Both the position numbers and the translations under genes were made by a program. Of a stretch of 22,244 nucleotides of DNA, positions 9,915 to 20,078 are shown piece by piece. Numbering within the stretch: the first letter of the stretch is position 1; each line of letters starts with the position of its first letter. The DNA is taken from contig JASJQH010007065.1 of assembly GCA_040143965.1 (NCBI GenBank), positions 1 to 22,244 of the forward strand, given 5' to 3'. This DNA comes from Basidiobolus ranarum. Taxonomy: Eukaryota; Basidiobolomycota; Basidiobolomycetes; Basidiobolales. The notes beneath the pieces were generated by a model. That model was not told where the DNA came from. It saw only the letters and a program-made list of their open reading frames with translations, and made no database searches.

Positions 9915-11544
9915 TGTATATATCAAGAGTAAGAAAAGGATAATGAGTAAGTACGATAAATTCCGATCAACCACAGCAATAATAACTTCTTCGGATGTGG
10001 TAAAGGATAAAGAAATCGGGCTTTTGTAAACAGTGGCTTCCAGAGTTGATATGACAAATCTACGAACAAACGTACGATATTTAATGTAGATTTCTGAGCA
10101 ACAACTACGATGCAGACTAACAATAATACTTGACCACTATTATCTCCTTGAACACTGCAATCCAATCTTGATTTACATTGCCTTCAACCAACAAGCATCA
10201 CATGTTGATCGTAGATGGATGATATCAAAAACGCAGGCCGATATCGTACTAGATCAGCAACAATGCCGATGCTTTTTCAAAAGTTGCACCCAGAGGTTGA
10301 GAAATGAAGCAACCTATCTTTAGAGTATGCTTGAATGTATAGAAATCACCCTCCTTCATTTGAGTTAACATTCAAGAAACGTTTGTATCGAAGCTAACAC
10401 CTCGGAAAGTAGGGTTTGCTGTAGGATCAGTTTGAGGTACATTGACCTCCCGAAAACCCATTAAATTTTCTTATTCTATGAGTTCATATATGGAACTAGT
10501 TGGTAGCTAACAGTGATTGGAAGAATTGTTTCATTCTCAAGTCAAGGGCCGTTCCTAATCTCCGTAACCTTGGAGAAGGCTGTATTAATCAGTGATCTTC
10601 GAGATAATCTCGATAGGAATTCTATATCAACAAGGGATTCAGCTGGCATGCGGACCATGTGTCTCATACAGTAAAGCAACCATGTACAAATGACGTTATC
10701 CTCAGCATTTTGGATGCGCTGAACTTTCATGTCAAATTATCTCACTGAGCAGGTGCACGGCATCCGTGCTCACGCTTCATGAGCAATTCAAACTCCGGCA
10801 ACACATCCAAGTAGCATGCTTGTAGATTCATGATGGAAGTGGGATTCCCTTGAGAGGAGGGGAAATGCAAGTCACTGAACAAGCAATATAGTTGAGATGT
10901 CGGCCATGGATTCTTTAGCAACGCTGGTACTGGAACTGAATTACACCACCATGCAGTGGAGAGATACTTAATGTAATGAACCGTTTAATGAATCAAACAT
11001 GGAGAGATACTATTTTAGAAACCCCCTTTGTGAGTGAATATGATGAATCAGAGTAGTGAAGAAATTGAGCCAATAGCGTAGCTGAGAACGCAGTGTGGTT
11101 GCAATTGACGCTCATTGGTGTCACGAGCTGTGTATTACAATGTTTATCATTTATCAACTACAGAGTAACTTGACAGGCTGGAGAACGAATGATTTGCCAA
11201 TCTATTTCCAGCGACTACTTCATTCACTATGATAGGTGTCAGAAAATGGCTGTTGGGTCAATACACTACACTTCACTATAGCAAATCTACCGATCTAAAT
11301 CCTAAGAATAGTGGGATCGACGGATTCATTTTGCTATAGATCTTTACGATCACGGGCATGAGAGACGTTGACTAGTGGCTGTAAGGTGGTATCTTTATAT
11401 GCATGTACAGTCAAGTTACCTCATTCAAGAGGAGCAATTGGATAATAAATAGAAACTATAAACAAAGTTGGAAAACCAGTTTTCTGCACTAGAAGACGAT
11501 GAAAAGATTTTCAAAATAAGAATCTGGCACTATTTTTACAATTA
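9915..11544. other. Spacer between C2H2 paralogues 2 and 3
   Basis: About 1.6 kb between two genes on the minus strand, so it must hold the promoter of paralogue 2. No clear TATA box is seen close to 9914. The minus strand at about 10542-10860 has two adjacent short frames with protein-like composition, listed separately. The rest shows no gene, RNA or repeat that I can support. Confidence 0.5.
10542..10834 (-). pseudogene. Possible remnant or exons of an unknown gene
   Basis: Two successive minus-strand frames look more protein-like than their surroundings. The first, starting near 10832, begins MNLQACYLDVLPEF and ends after about 29 codons. The second, 10542-10730, is 62 codons and includes RMPAESLVDIEFLSRLSRR. 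They are in different frames and only about ten bases apart, too close for a normal intron of this genome. No family is recognised. The region could be a decayed gene, or chance in DNA richer in GC than its flanks. Confidence 0.2.
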
Positions 11545-12093
11545 TCATACTTGAACATAAAGCCTCTTTGGATCCTGTAGAAGTCGAGTGGGGTATTCAG
11601 TCAAGGGCCGAATGTTCTGGCTTAGCGATTGACCAATATGTTTTTGCTGATGCTTAACCAGTGTAGTGCGGCGAGTGAATGATTTCTCACACTCGAGATG
11701 CTGGCACACATAAGGTCGGATGCCAAAATGACTTCTTTTATGGCGAGCGAGCGATGAAGAATCCCCAAATGAGCGCGTACAGTCTGGGTAATTACAATGA
11801 TGGGGTCTCTCTCCAGTGTGAATGCGAAAGTGTACAGTCAAGGCAGATCGCTGTATGAACCCCTTCCCGCACTTTTGACAGATGAATGGACGCTCCCCTG
11901 TGTGTATTCTCTGATGGCGAATTAGGTCTGAGTTACGACGGAATTTCTTATGACAATCTCTCCAAGTACAGCCAAACAATCTGTTGATTAAAAAATGGCC
12001 TCCACTTTCCGAGCTAGAGGATTCACTCATGCTCGGAGAAGGGCAATAAGGGGAGACATTGAGAGCCGGGTTGAGTATAAATCCAAGATCCAT
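11545..12093 (-). CDS. Four-finger C2H2 zinc-finger protein, paralogue 3
   Basis: Intronless, 182 residues, third member of the local family and likely a nuclear transcription factor. The N-terminus [10 protein letters not shown] matches the motif of the other two. A serine-rich stretch at residues 19-30 is specific to this copy and could be a phosphorylation or flexible linker region (inference). Four fingers at residues 42-152 (first: C42, C47, H60, H64) again alternate C-x4-C, C-x2-C, C-x4-C, C-x4-C with TGERP linkers. Helices read [24 protein letters not shown] and RRTTLVKH. Near-identity of the helices in fingers 2 and 3 across the trio predicts overlapping binding sites. The tail of about 30 residues is basic to neutral and not shared. 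It has the same orientation as paralogue 2, suggesting tandem duplication. Confidence 0.93.
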   Translation of the reverse strand: MDLGFILNPALNVSPYCPSPSMSESSSSESGGHFLINRLFGCTWRDCHKKFRRNSDLIRHQRIHTGERPFICQKCGKGFIQRSALTVHFRIHTGERPHHCNYPDCTRSFGDSSSLARHKRSHFGIRPYVCQHLECEKSFTRRTTLVKHQQKHIGQSLSQNIRPLTEYPTRLLQDPKRLYVQV

Positions 12094-12194
12094 TGCTTTT
12101 ATTTATTTTCTTTAACTTTGGTGGAAAGTAATGACAAGAAGTTGGTAAAAAAGAGTAATGGATTTAATCGACTCCAATGGTCAATGGGCATATG

Positions 12195-12201
12195 TTATAT
12201 A
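12195..12201 (-). promoter_or_regulatory. TATA box of C2H2 paralogue 3
   Basis: TATATAA on the minus strand, about 102 bases before the ATG at 12093, comparable to the arrangement at paralogue 1. Confidence 0.5.
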
Positions 12202-15200
12202 CACTTTGTAAGCAACCACATTTTTCAATTGGACGAGAGCTGAGAACCAAAGCCTACAGCAAGATTGATGACGACATTATTTAATATAGATTGGTGAATA
12301 TCGAACTGTATATTTTACAACAATCGATCAACCCCCAGTGAACTGTATGGAGGAATGAATAATTCGATTTGCGTTGTGCAATGGGAACCAAGACCAGCCA
12401 ATGATGCGAGGCCTACCTCCTATCCATCATTTAACTTTAAATGGATCAATCGAAGTTGCCGATCATCCCAAACTTGATATATATATTCATACTCTACTAG
12501 ATGCCATTTTGCCTAACAGAATCGGCGACCGCATGATATGAGCCCTTAGATAGCACCTCCGATTGTGTTGTTCGATGAGTAAGCGGCAGCGCTAATGAAA
12601 ATAATCTAGTGCCATTCTCTTACTAGCCTCTACTATCCATGGAATGCTGTTTACTCAGTGGAGAGGCAGTGGTTAGACGCATATCAAACAAGTGACTCCA
12701 AAAACATAGATTAGGATTTGCTTAACAGGTCTGCTTTTTGATTGCATCAAGTTTGTAGCTGATCGATGCAGTAGTATCTTAATCGGGACGGCAAATGAAA
12801 GATATGTCTAAATTTGGCTAGTAGTACATACAAACTAGCTCAAAAATATGAAAGGCTTGTGCCGACCCTTTAGCCCAGAAGAGCTTTGTGCGTGTAGAAA
12901 AAGTCGCATGGAGGGAAGAGAATTTTCAAGCAGGAAAATCTATTCTCCGTTGATATTTTTAATGTAACAAAGAGTACATATAAACCAACCACAGCGACTG
13001 AAAAGCTATTTTCGATTGATCTGCCGTCGAGAACGATGTTCGGAATACAAGATTCCCTGTGAATAATATTCATGCTTGAATCTTTGCTCGATTTTGATGA
13101 TCTTTAGCTGGTGATCGATCGAGAGCATAGTGCTCAGACGTTTCAAGCGATATTGATAATTCTTTTCAATCTCCTGCTTTCAATCTTTCAATCGTCAGGC
13201 ATAGGGGAAGTTAGCATTGGCTTGTTCCATGCCATACACAAGTCGAGATTCTAAATTAATGTATTCGCTTCACACTGCGATAGCCTCCTTATGAATCTAA
13301 TGTAACTAAAGCGAGTGAAAGTCGCAATTCTCAACTACATTTTATATTAAACTTTGAATCAGTTTCAAATATTAGCTGACTCTATTGAGACTTGGACGAT
13401 TGGCAATACTGTCTAGCTCTAAACGATTGTTTGGCAATACTACATACCCAATAGCCACGCTTAGATATCTACAATATGATGGTTGTTCATGAAATCAGAG
13501 ATAGCCGGGTTGGAAATCGGTTGGTAATATATGCATATATATTGCATTGAAATTGCTTCTCAAAACCCCTCTGAAAGCCACATTCAAGGCAGAGAGTAGT
13601 ATATACAAGCACCCTAGAACCAGAAATAAAGCATTATTAGGTACCACATATATCCAGGGCACATCAGCAATCTAGTTATATTCAAATACATTGAACACCG
13701 AGTTTGTTTTGTACAAGGTTCAATGATTGGACAATATATACACTTAATTCATGCAAGTTGACAAGCGGCGAGTTGATGATATAGTCATCAGTTGAATTCT
13801 TTAGGAATGCAGTTGTGTCGATTGAACAGTATTAGGAGGAGTTTAATGAGGATAAAAAATAGCAATTTATGAAGTGATAAAAGGGGGAGGGTGCACCATG
13901 CTACAGACCATGAACTTTAAACCCGCCTAAGGACTTAGGGAGTGTCCTAAACATATCTAATCAGTACATGTTTTTTAGGGAGTAAGCATTGATCTCTTTT
14001 ATCATATCAACAAAAGCATTTCCAAACATTGTCAGTGTATTTGTGTACCAAAATGGAGTAGTTGAGTGTGAACTCATGCACTCTCTGTGGTTTAAGAATG
14101 AAGGGTTATTTTGAAGCAGTGATGTTGCTGAGATAATGATTGATTTTAATAGCTTGGTAGGCTAGTGGTCAGCAACTAGGGTTGTGTTACCTTTGAGATA
14201 TCCACCTAAGATGGGCTACACAGATGCATTAAGATAGACAAGAGAATATGTAGACGAAATATGTAACAACTATGATGCCTCAAGTCATAGATTGCATAAT
14301 GCTATTACAGTGATATGTGGTTGGGATGATACAAATGTAGCTAAAGCTCTACAGATCAATCTTCACTCTTTTGAATCAGTGAAATATAAAGCTGAGAACA
14401 CACATTATGAAGTTATTCAGGCAGGGTATAGATTGCAAAATGATTTAAAATTAACTGCACTTGTATCTGACATTATCATCCATCATTCAGAATATCATAA
14501 AGTGCTTCACCTCATGTAAACTTTGGCCTCTCCAAACTAAGAATCTGATGTAATTCTCACCAATTCTTTCAACATCTTTGGGAGAGACAAGAGAAGCAAG
14601 ATATAGACAGCCCCAGCGAGGGAGGTGGGTGAATTAAATGGCCACCATGGCTCTGATACCTTCGAAGAGGCCCAGATCATATATTAGCACTCCATAACGG
14701 CAAATAGCGGTCTTCTTCAAACAGTGGACCGAAGCCATGGCAGAAAATCCTGTAAGAAGTTATCTGACTTCTGAAATGTATTCTCCCCATCTATAGGCCG
14801 GATGGTATGCCGAGCTCTACTTATGGCAATCAGCCTGGAGGCACCTACCGAGCTTATAACACATATATGTATATTCTTGGGCTTATGAAAAGAAAGGATC
14901 ATGACACTGGAATGACCATCTTGTGTGGCTTATGATAGGTATCCGTATCATCTCAATTAACAATAATGGATATTGTAGTTAAACCATTCCTTGGGACTCT
15001 TGTCCAACTGTGATACGATCAAGATAGCTAACATCTACTTGTTGGTTAGCGCTAACCAATCACTGAAATCAGCATAGCCTTAAGGAGGTTTTTCGTAAGA
15101 TTATCCAATATATCTTCGGCACATTAGTATCAGGCATCAGTAGTGATAGTCATTCAGCAAGGCGCTTCAGAGCTCGCCCTGTTCAATTTAAGGTAAGAGC

Positions 15201-15536
15201 CAAGGATAGGTATGAGATGGCGTGTATTGACGGGGATTCCAAGTGCCATATTTGCCAGTTTCTATTTAAGGGTCGATTTATGATCGGACAATTTTGGAAA
15301 GTCGATAATCTATTGCTCCACATTAGTAAAATGAGCGCATAAATTTCTAATACAACCAACATTAAAAGAGAATGAGTTTGATTAGCCATGTCTCCTACCT
15401 TCCATGAATGGAAAGCAATATAGCTTGAGCTCGATTGCATAGATGACTAATCTTATGGGAATCATTATTCGCTGTGTTACCCATACATTGGAGTTTCTAG
15501 ACCGATCTGGTTGGTTTAAGTGGCAAGGACTCAGCT
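12202..15536. other. Gene-poor spacer
   Basis: About 3.3 kb between two divergently transcribed genes (C2H2 paralogue 3 and the thioesterase). The first kilobase holds GATCGAT/ATCGATC heptamers at 12323, 12761 and 13113. Around 14170-14520 there is a possible decayed coding fragment, listed separately. Other open frames (12870-13073, 14717-14902, 15183-15440) show no domain. No tRNA or structured RNA is seen. Confidence 0.55.
14178..14519 (+). pseudogene. Possible decayed coding fragment, unknown family
   Basis: A plus-strand frame with protein-like composition runs through this stretch, with the longest open part at 14238-14519 (about 93 codons). It includes segments such as REYVDEICNNYDASSHRL and ICGWDDTNVAKALQINL. 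It seems broken towards its 5' side. I recognise no domain. The surrounding DNA resembles the AT-rich right end of the window, so an old mobile element is possible, as is a decayed host gene. Confidence 0.3.
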
Positions 15537-15543
15537 TATATAA
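15537..15543 (+). promoter_or_regulatory. TATA box of the thioesterase gene
   Basis: TATATAA lies 67 bases before the ATG at 15611, an ordinary core-promoter distance and similar to the C2H2 gene at 430. Confidence 0.55.
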
Positions 15544-15610
15544 GTATATTCACAAACGTTGGGTGACTGGTTTTGCATTTCATAATTTCTTTCGCACTGT
15601 AATTTTATCA

Positions 15611-17113
15611 ATGAATACTGAATCTCTTGGCTCTTTGCTGGAGCATGCCATAGACCTAGAAGGTATAAAATTTCACTCCCTTATGCTCTCATCACTCTTG
15701 CTTAATCATTATTTATGTAGAAATTGATGTCAACACGTATAGAAGTAAATCACAATACCTTCCTCCAGGTGCCCGAGCAGTTTTTGGTAAATAACAGTGG
15801 GCTTGGTTGATTTTCGAATGTACTTAGCAAATGTGTGTTTAGGTGGTCAGGTAGTGGGTCAAGCCCTTGCAGCCTCTTCCAAGACTGTGCCCAAAAACTA
15901 TCAGATCCATGTGAGTAGTTGTTTTCTAATGTGGTTTTTATTGAAGAAACCATTACTAAGGTCATATTCAGTCTTTGCATTCCTATTTCCTCCTAGGAGG
16001 CATAGATTCAGTTCCCATTGTATACAATGTTGAGCGTATCCGAGATGGTAACTCAATGGCGTTTCTTAATCAGATCAACTTTAGAGTTAAATCTTGGTAT
16101 CCTCCGTAGGAAGAAGTTATGTCACCCGAAGGGTTATTGCTAAGCAAAAAGGAAGACGGATATTCACCTGCACTTGTAGCTACCAGACTCAGGAGAATTC
16201 ATTGTTGGTCCATCAGGTAAGCAATTTCCAAGAAATCAAATCCGAAACATTCATTTATTTTGATTTCCAGTATTTGATGCCTGTAGTACCTGAACCAGAA
16301 AGCTTGATAAGGTAGGAAAAACTTACTCTCTCTCGCAGAAGTATTAAATCTGATAGGTTAAAATAGTTTAGATAAGTTGTATAAACAATGGCTTAGTAAC
16401 CCGGAGATTTCTTCAGAGTATCGTCGTTTCTTGGAAAGAAAATTGGAATTGGTAAAGGATTTAAGGCTATATTTACTAAAGTTGCCATCTAAGTATTCGC
16501 GGTATAATAGCCTTTTAGAGTGGATGTTCGTCGTTTTGAGGCTATGCATCCGTTTGATGTATGGAGTCCATCCAAACAGGAGCCAATTCAGGTATAGTCC
16601 TAAGGAGCCCATAGTATTCGAAAATGAGCTAATTTAACGTTAAATAACTAGAGAATGTGGATGCGAGCAGAAGGGGAAATCTCCAAGGATTTAGCCGTTC
16701 ATCAATCTATTGCCGCCTACTGCTCTGATTATTTCTTGTTGTTCACTGCATTGATGCCACACGGTATCAACCCTTTCACCAACCCTCGCCTAGCGATGAT
16801 TGCTTCCTTGGATCATGCAATGTGGTTTCATGAACCTTTCAGAGCGGATGAGTGGCTGCTGTATGAGCTTGAGGTAAAGTTTTGGTTTCCTTTGACACGT
16901 TTCATCTGCTTCAGATAAGAACTATTTCGCGTAATTGTATAGAGTCCACGTTCTGTAGGAGGAAGGGGACTTGCCTATGGAAGAATATTCACTAAGGATG
17001 GTAGATTAGTAGTATCCTTTGCCCAAGAAGGCCTAATAAGAATGTCCAAGAATGATACCACACCAGCTACCATAGAGGAAGTCCAGGCCGCAACTTACAA
17101 GCCTAGACTTTAG
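15611..17113 (+). CDS. tes1: Acyl-CoA thioesterase, TesB/ACOT8 family
   Basis: Ten exons: 15611-15662, 15721-15786, 15843-15910, 15972-16047, 16110-16216, 16271-16311, 16367-16451, 16511-16591, 16652-16873, 16943-17113. They sum to 969 bases (322 residues), the usual size for the family, with all nine introns (55-69 bases) phase-consistent. It hydrolyses acyl-CoA to free fatty acid and CoA, in eukaryotes mostly in peroxisomes next to beta-oxidation. Two hot-dog folds are expected. Seen: LPPGARAVFGGQVVGQAL near residues 30-48, SLHSYFLLGG at 63-72, NVERIRDG near 83-88. The family's Asp-Ser/Thr-Gln active-site set is present as Asp218 (YCSD), Ser244 (ASLDH) and Gln294 (AQEG). The last three residues are PRL, a weak variant of the SKL peroxisomal signal. 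The exon 6-7 junction (acceptor AAATAG at 16366) is the least certain; it gives a continuous match to the family. Confidence 0.95.
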
Positions 17114-17200
17114 TAAAGACCTCGACGTAGATTCGAGATTGAGTAGTGTTAATATCTGGCACTTCACAGATTTATATTTCCTGTAGCCATAAGCGTGCTA

Positions 17201-17206
17201 AATAAA
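17201..17206 (+). terminator. Poly(A) signal of the thioesterase gene
   Basis: AATAAA 88 bases after the stop codon at 17113, in a good position for 3' end formation. Confidence 0.55.
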
Positions 17207-18161
17207 TGCGTAGCATCCTAGGTTTCAATCTTGTGCCATGCAATCAAGTTTCCAAAAAACAGTCAGCGACAAAGAAGTCTACTTGATCTCTCAAAGTGTG
17301 AGCTGCTCATTATGAAGTGAATTTGACATGCTTTACTTGTTGACTTCATATCGAACGATCAGGTTCTGATGACACATAAACCAGTATCGCATGAAATACA
17401 ACAGACACACCTTTATGAAATTTTAATTTTTGATATACAACTGCCTCAAAGTAGTATGTTTGAAGGTACAAATAAAGACTAGTCATAACTAATGTTTCAT
17501 TTGCAGTTCCCGAACATTCTCGTCTTTTATAAGATCACGGAATGCACCTCTATGCTCATAATCTACTAGTACTGATTGTCGTTAAATTGCTGTGCAACTC
17601 CAGGGTGGTGCGGGCGATTGGTTGAAAAATCCAAGTGCTGAAGTCAGGCTCGCGGGTTCCCATGCTCAAAATCTCGACCTTGGCTTGATATATTCCATGG
17701 CAGTCCGAGGAATCCACTGAGCATGCTCATTGGCCACGACTGATTAATTTTGGATAGGGAGTTCTTGTGGGGGGTACTGGTAATCACATTTTGCTCCCTC
17801 TCTGCTGTTAAATCGAGGGCTAGTCGGTGGCATCCCAAAGGCACAGAGTAGCACCATGTGCACAAAATCTACTCCGAAAAGAATTCATTTCATATAGAAA
17901 GCTGAAGTAATGAGCTGCATTATTCATTGTTGTTTCACTTTCATATAAACAAGAATCTTCACTATTTGGCTCTAATGGGGAAGGCAAATCAAGGAGCAGA
18001 GCGAACTAGTTTTTAGATTGAGGAGGCCATACGAGAGCGCTGACGAACGGATATAAGCTAGCCTACAAAATCGGACCCAGGACTTGCCATTTTCAAATCA
18101 AATTTACCAGCCGTAATTTCGTGTAACTTGGACTTCGCTTTCCGGTATCGTTTCAGTATTT
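17207..18161. other. Spacer with no recognised gene
   Basis: Roughly 950 bases between the thioesterase 3' end and the promoter of the small secreted protein. The minus-strand frame at 17644-17865 has no recognisable domain and no splice context. No repeat or RNA is seen. Confidence 0.6.
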
Positions 18162-18168
18162 TATAAAA
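18162..18168 (+). promoter_or_regulatory. TATA box of the pacifastin-like gene
   Basis: TATAAAA lies 84 bases before the ATG. A pyrimidine-rich tract (CCTCTTCTTCTCCC) follows directly and probably marks the transcription start region, a layout common in well-expressed fungal genes. The ATG itself is preceded by AATCAAA, a favourable A at -3. Confidence 0.7.
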
Positions 18169-18252
18169 ACCACCAATCCTCTTCTTCTCCCAATACAATT
18201 CAGCCTTTGTTTCCTTTGTGAACTCCAATTTAGCCTTGAATCTTCAATCAAA

Positions 18253-18474
18253 ATGAAAGCCTCGATCAGCCTCGTATTCCTCTTCTCATTCTTGCTCACC
18301 CAAACATACTCGCTACCCACTTCTGATGAGGTTCAGATTATTAAACGAGGCGAGAATTCCTACCAGGACTGTGTTGACAAGTACGGAGACGGCAGCTTCC
18401 GTTACGGCTGCAATACTTGTATTTGCTTAAGAGGTGGAGGCTACAAGTGCACTCGTGTTGGATGTGGTTATTAA
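18253..18474 (+). CDS. Small secreted pacifastin-like serine protease inhibitor
   Basis: Intronless, 73 residues, in three parts. Residues 1-20 are a secretion signal: Lys2, a hydrophobic core, likely cleavage after TYS. Residues 21-32 are a short propeptide ending in Lys-Arg, the site for Kex2-type processing. The mature part is residues 33-73. Its six cysteines (40, 53, 56, 58, 66, 71) fit the pacifastin signature C-x(9-12)-C-N-x-C-x-C-x(2-3)-G-x(3-6)-C-T-x3-C, including the fixed Asn, Gly and Thr. In locust inhibitors of this family the reactive bond follows the second residue after the fifth Cys; here that is Arg68 in CTRVGC, which predicts inhibition of trypsin-like enzymes. The family is best known from arthropods, where it controls proteolytic cascades including melanisation. 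Secretion and inhibitor role are inferred from sequence; a structural or defensin-like peptide is the alternative. Confidence 0.85.
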   Translation: MKASISLVFLFSFLLTQTYSLPTSDEVQIIKRGENSYQDCVDKYGDGSFRYGCNTCICLRGGGYKCTRVGCGY

Positions 18475-18652
18475 GCGTCAAATAATTGCCCAGCTTAGCG
18501 CAGATTTTGTGTCTTCTAGTGGCTTGATGCTTCAAGATGATAATTTATGCCACACTGGGCATGTCTATGCTACCTCTATTTTAACAACTTGAATCCCACA
18601 TTGATTTTGGAGCCGATCATCTTCTTTGTTTCATTGATTCAATCATCGCCTT

Positions 18653-18658
18653 AATAAA
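18653..18658 (+). terminator. Poly(A) signal of the pacifastin-like gene
   Basis: AATAAA 179 bases after the stop codon at 18474, before the 3' end of the convergent reductase gene (stop at 18869). Confidence 0.55.
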
Positions 18659-18868
18659 GGGTCTTGTTTTCCTCTCAAATGAACTGATCATGCTTGTCTT
18701 AGAAGATTTTGTTATCGAGTGTAGCCTTAGAGTTAGTTTATACCGTTCATGAGGAACCAAATTCACTTAGTCAGTTTCTTTCTTTAATATAGTAGGTTAC
18801 ACACGCTAATACATCAAATAGACGATACATTCATCGCTTTATGAGAATATATGGGGAATGGCTCTAGA

Positions 18869-20018
18869 TCATTTGGGTTTTCCCAACTGGGAGGCCACTT
18901 GGGTGGCTTCTTGAATCGTTCTGGCTAAAGTGGAGCGAATTTTACCATCCTCCATGGTCAACAAGCCAGCGATGGTGCATCCACCAGGAGTGGTGACACT
19001 ATCCTTGATAGCAGCTGGATGTGCTCCTGTCGTTAGGACCATGCTGGCAGCTCCATGAATAGCTAAATTTGAAAATTCTCTATTTAATAAAGACTCTTCC
19101 CTCTCATCAAAATCAACAACTACCTTGTGCAGCCAATTCTAAAGCTACATCACGTGGAAGGCCCATCATAACTCCTCCATCAGCCAACGCCTCCAGTACC
19201 ACGCTACAAGAACAAACGGAGAATAAGCGTTAGTTCAGTGATTCTTGGTAATTAATCATATGAACAAGCTCGTATATTACCAAGCAAAGGCAGGACCACT
19301 ACCACTCAAACTAGTAACCGCGTCGAAATGCTTTTCATCCATGAAGCGACAGCGACCCAGTGGTGAAAATAATCCCAATGCTAGATCGCGATGCTCATGA
19401 GAAGTATTAGGTAAACATCCTAGTACAGTCATTCCTTCTCTTATCTGTCATTCAAGATTATCCATTCTCTTCAGTTAGTTATACTAGCAAGAAAAGATCA
19501 GTGAGCTGTATAGGGAATTTGTGATATACTTACTTTACAAGGTGTATTGGGCATAGCGCGAATTACCACTGTAGAATCAGGTGTCCAATCCTGTAGTTGC
19601 GATAGGGTTATACCTGCACAGATACTTATCAAAATTTTATCTTTTAATTGTTCATAAACTTTTTCATCTTGTAAAACGAGTTTGGCCATTTGAGGTTTAG
19701 TACTAAAGAATGCGGAAATAATTTGATCAGAAAAATATAAATTTGTGGAAAGAGGTCTTCAAATCTCTCACTCTAAGATATCCCTCCTTACCATAATAAA
19801 ACCACGTTGGAAGCACCAATACCACTTGCGTTATCTCCTACAACGACATTTACTTGGTCTCCGTATAGGTTTCTTAGGCGTTTTCCAGAATCCTCACTCG
19901 ATACACAAGCAGTAATATGGCCCAAGTTGGTTTTACTTTCAAGGGAACCGGATATAATGGCAATACCCATCGTACCACATCCTAATACACAGATAGAGAC
20001 GGGTTCTTTGCTATTCAT
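18869..20018 (-). CDS. pro3: Pyrroline-5-carboxylate reductase
   Basis: Five exons: 20018-19792, 19702-19534, 19444-19281, 19203-19124, 19062-18869, totalling 834 bases (277 residues), the normal length for this enzyme. Introns are 61-89 bases and phase-consistent. It catalyses the last step of proline synthesis, reducing 1-pyrroline-5-carboxylate with NAD(P)H. The N-terminal Rossmann fold shows GCGTMG at residues 13-18. AMPNTPC at 125-131 and SGSGPAFA at 179-186 are conserved cofactor/substrate-region motifs. The C-terminal family signature is HPAAIKDSVTTPGGCT at 228-243, followed by AGLLTMEDG. The ATG at 20016-20018 begins eight residues before the first beta strand, as in relatives. No targeting signal is evident, so a cytosolic enzyme is expected. 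The gene converges on the pacifastin-like gene with under 400 bases between stops. All key residues look intact. Confidence 0.97.
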
Positions 20019-20071
20019 GTTATTTGTGGTCTAAGTGATTTGAGTAAAGTTCATTTTTTCTAACCTGAGGT

Positions 20072-20078
20072 ATTATAA
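20072..20078 (-). promoter_or_regulatory. Possible TATA box of the reductase gene
   Basis: TTTATAATA-like sequence on the minus strand about 55 bases before the ATG at 20018. Rather close, so tentative. Confidence 0.35.

Noticed and set aside
9915-9974. Upstream in-frame ATG of C2H2 paralogue 2 giving a hydrophobic leader.
   Set aside because: The hydrophobic stretch would suit a membrane or secreted protein, not a zinc-finger factor, and the paralogues start at MDL/MNL; it is more likely AT-rich leader sequence.
14649-14660. GGCTCTGATACC, whose complement resembles the initiator-Met tRNA primer site of some Copia-type LTR elements.
   Set aside because: No LTR end (CA) abuts it, no second LTR is visible and no element proteins are recognised nearby; twelve bases can match by chance.
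16312-16366. Alternative acceptor CGCAG at 16338 for thioesterase intron 6, after a better pyrimidine tract.
   Set aside because: It would make an intron of only 27 bases and lead straight into an in-frame stop; the acceptor at 16366 restores the family sequence.
18341-18535. Minus-strand frame over the pacifastin-like gene.
   Set aside because: It overlaps a gene with signal peptide, processing site and cysteine signature on the other strand and has no features of its own.
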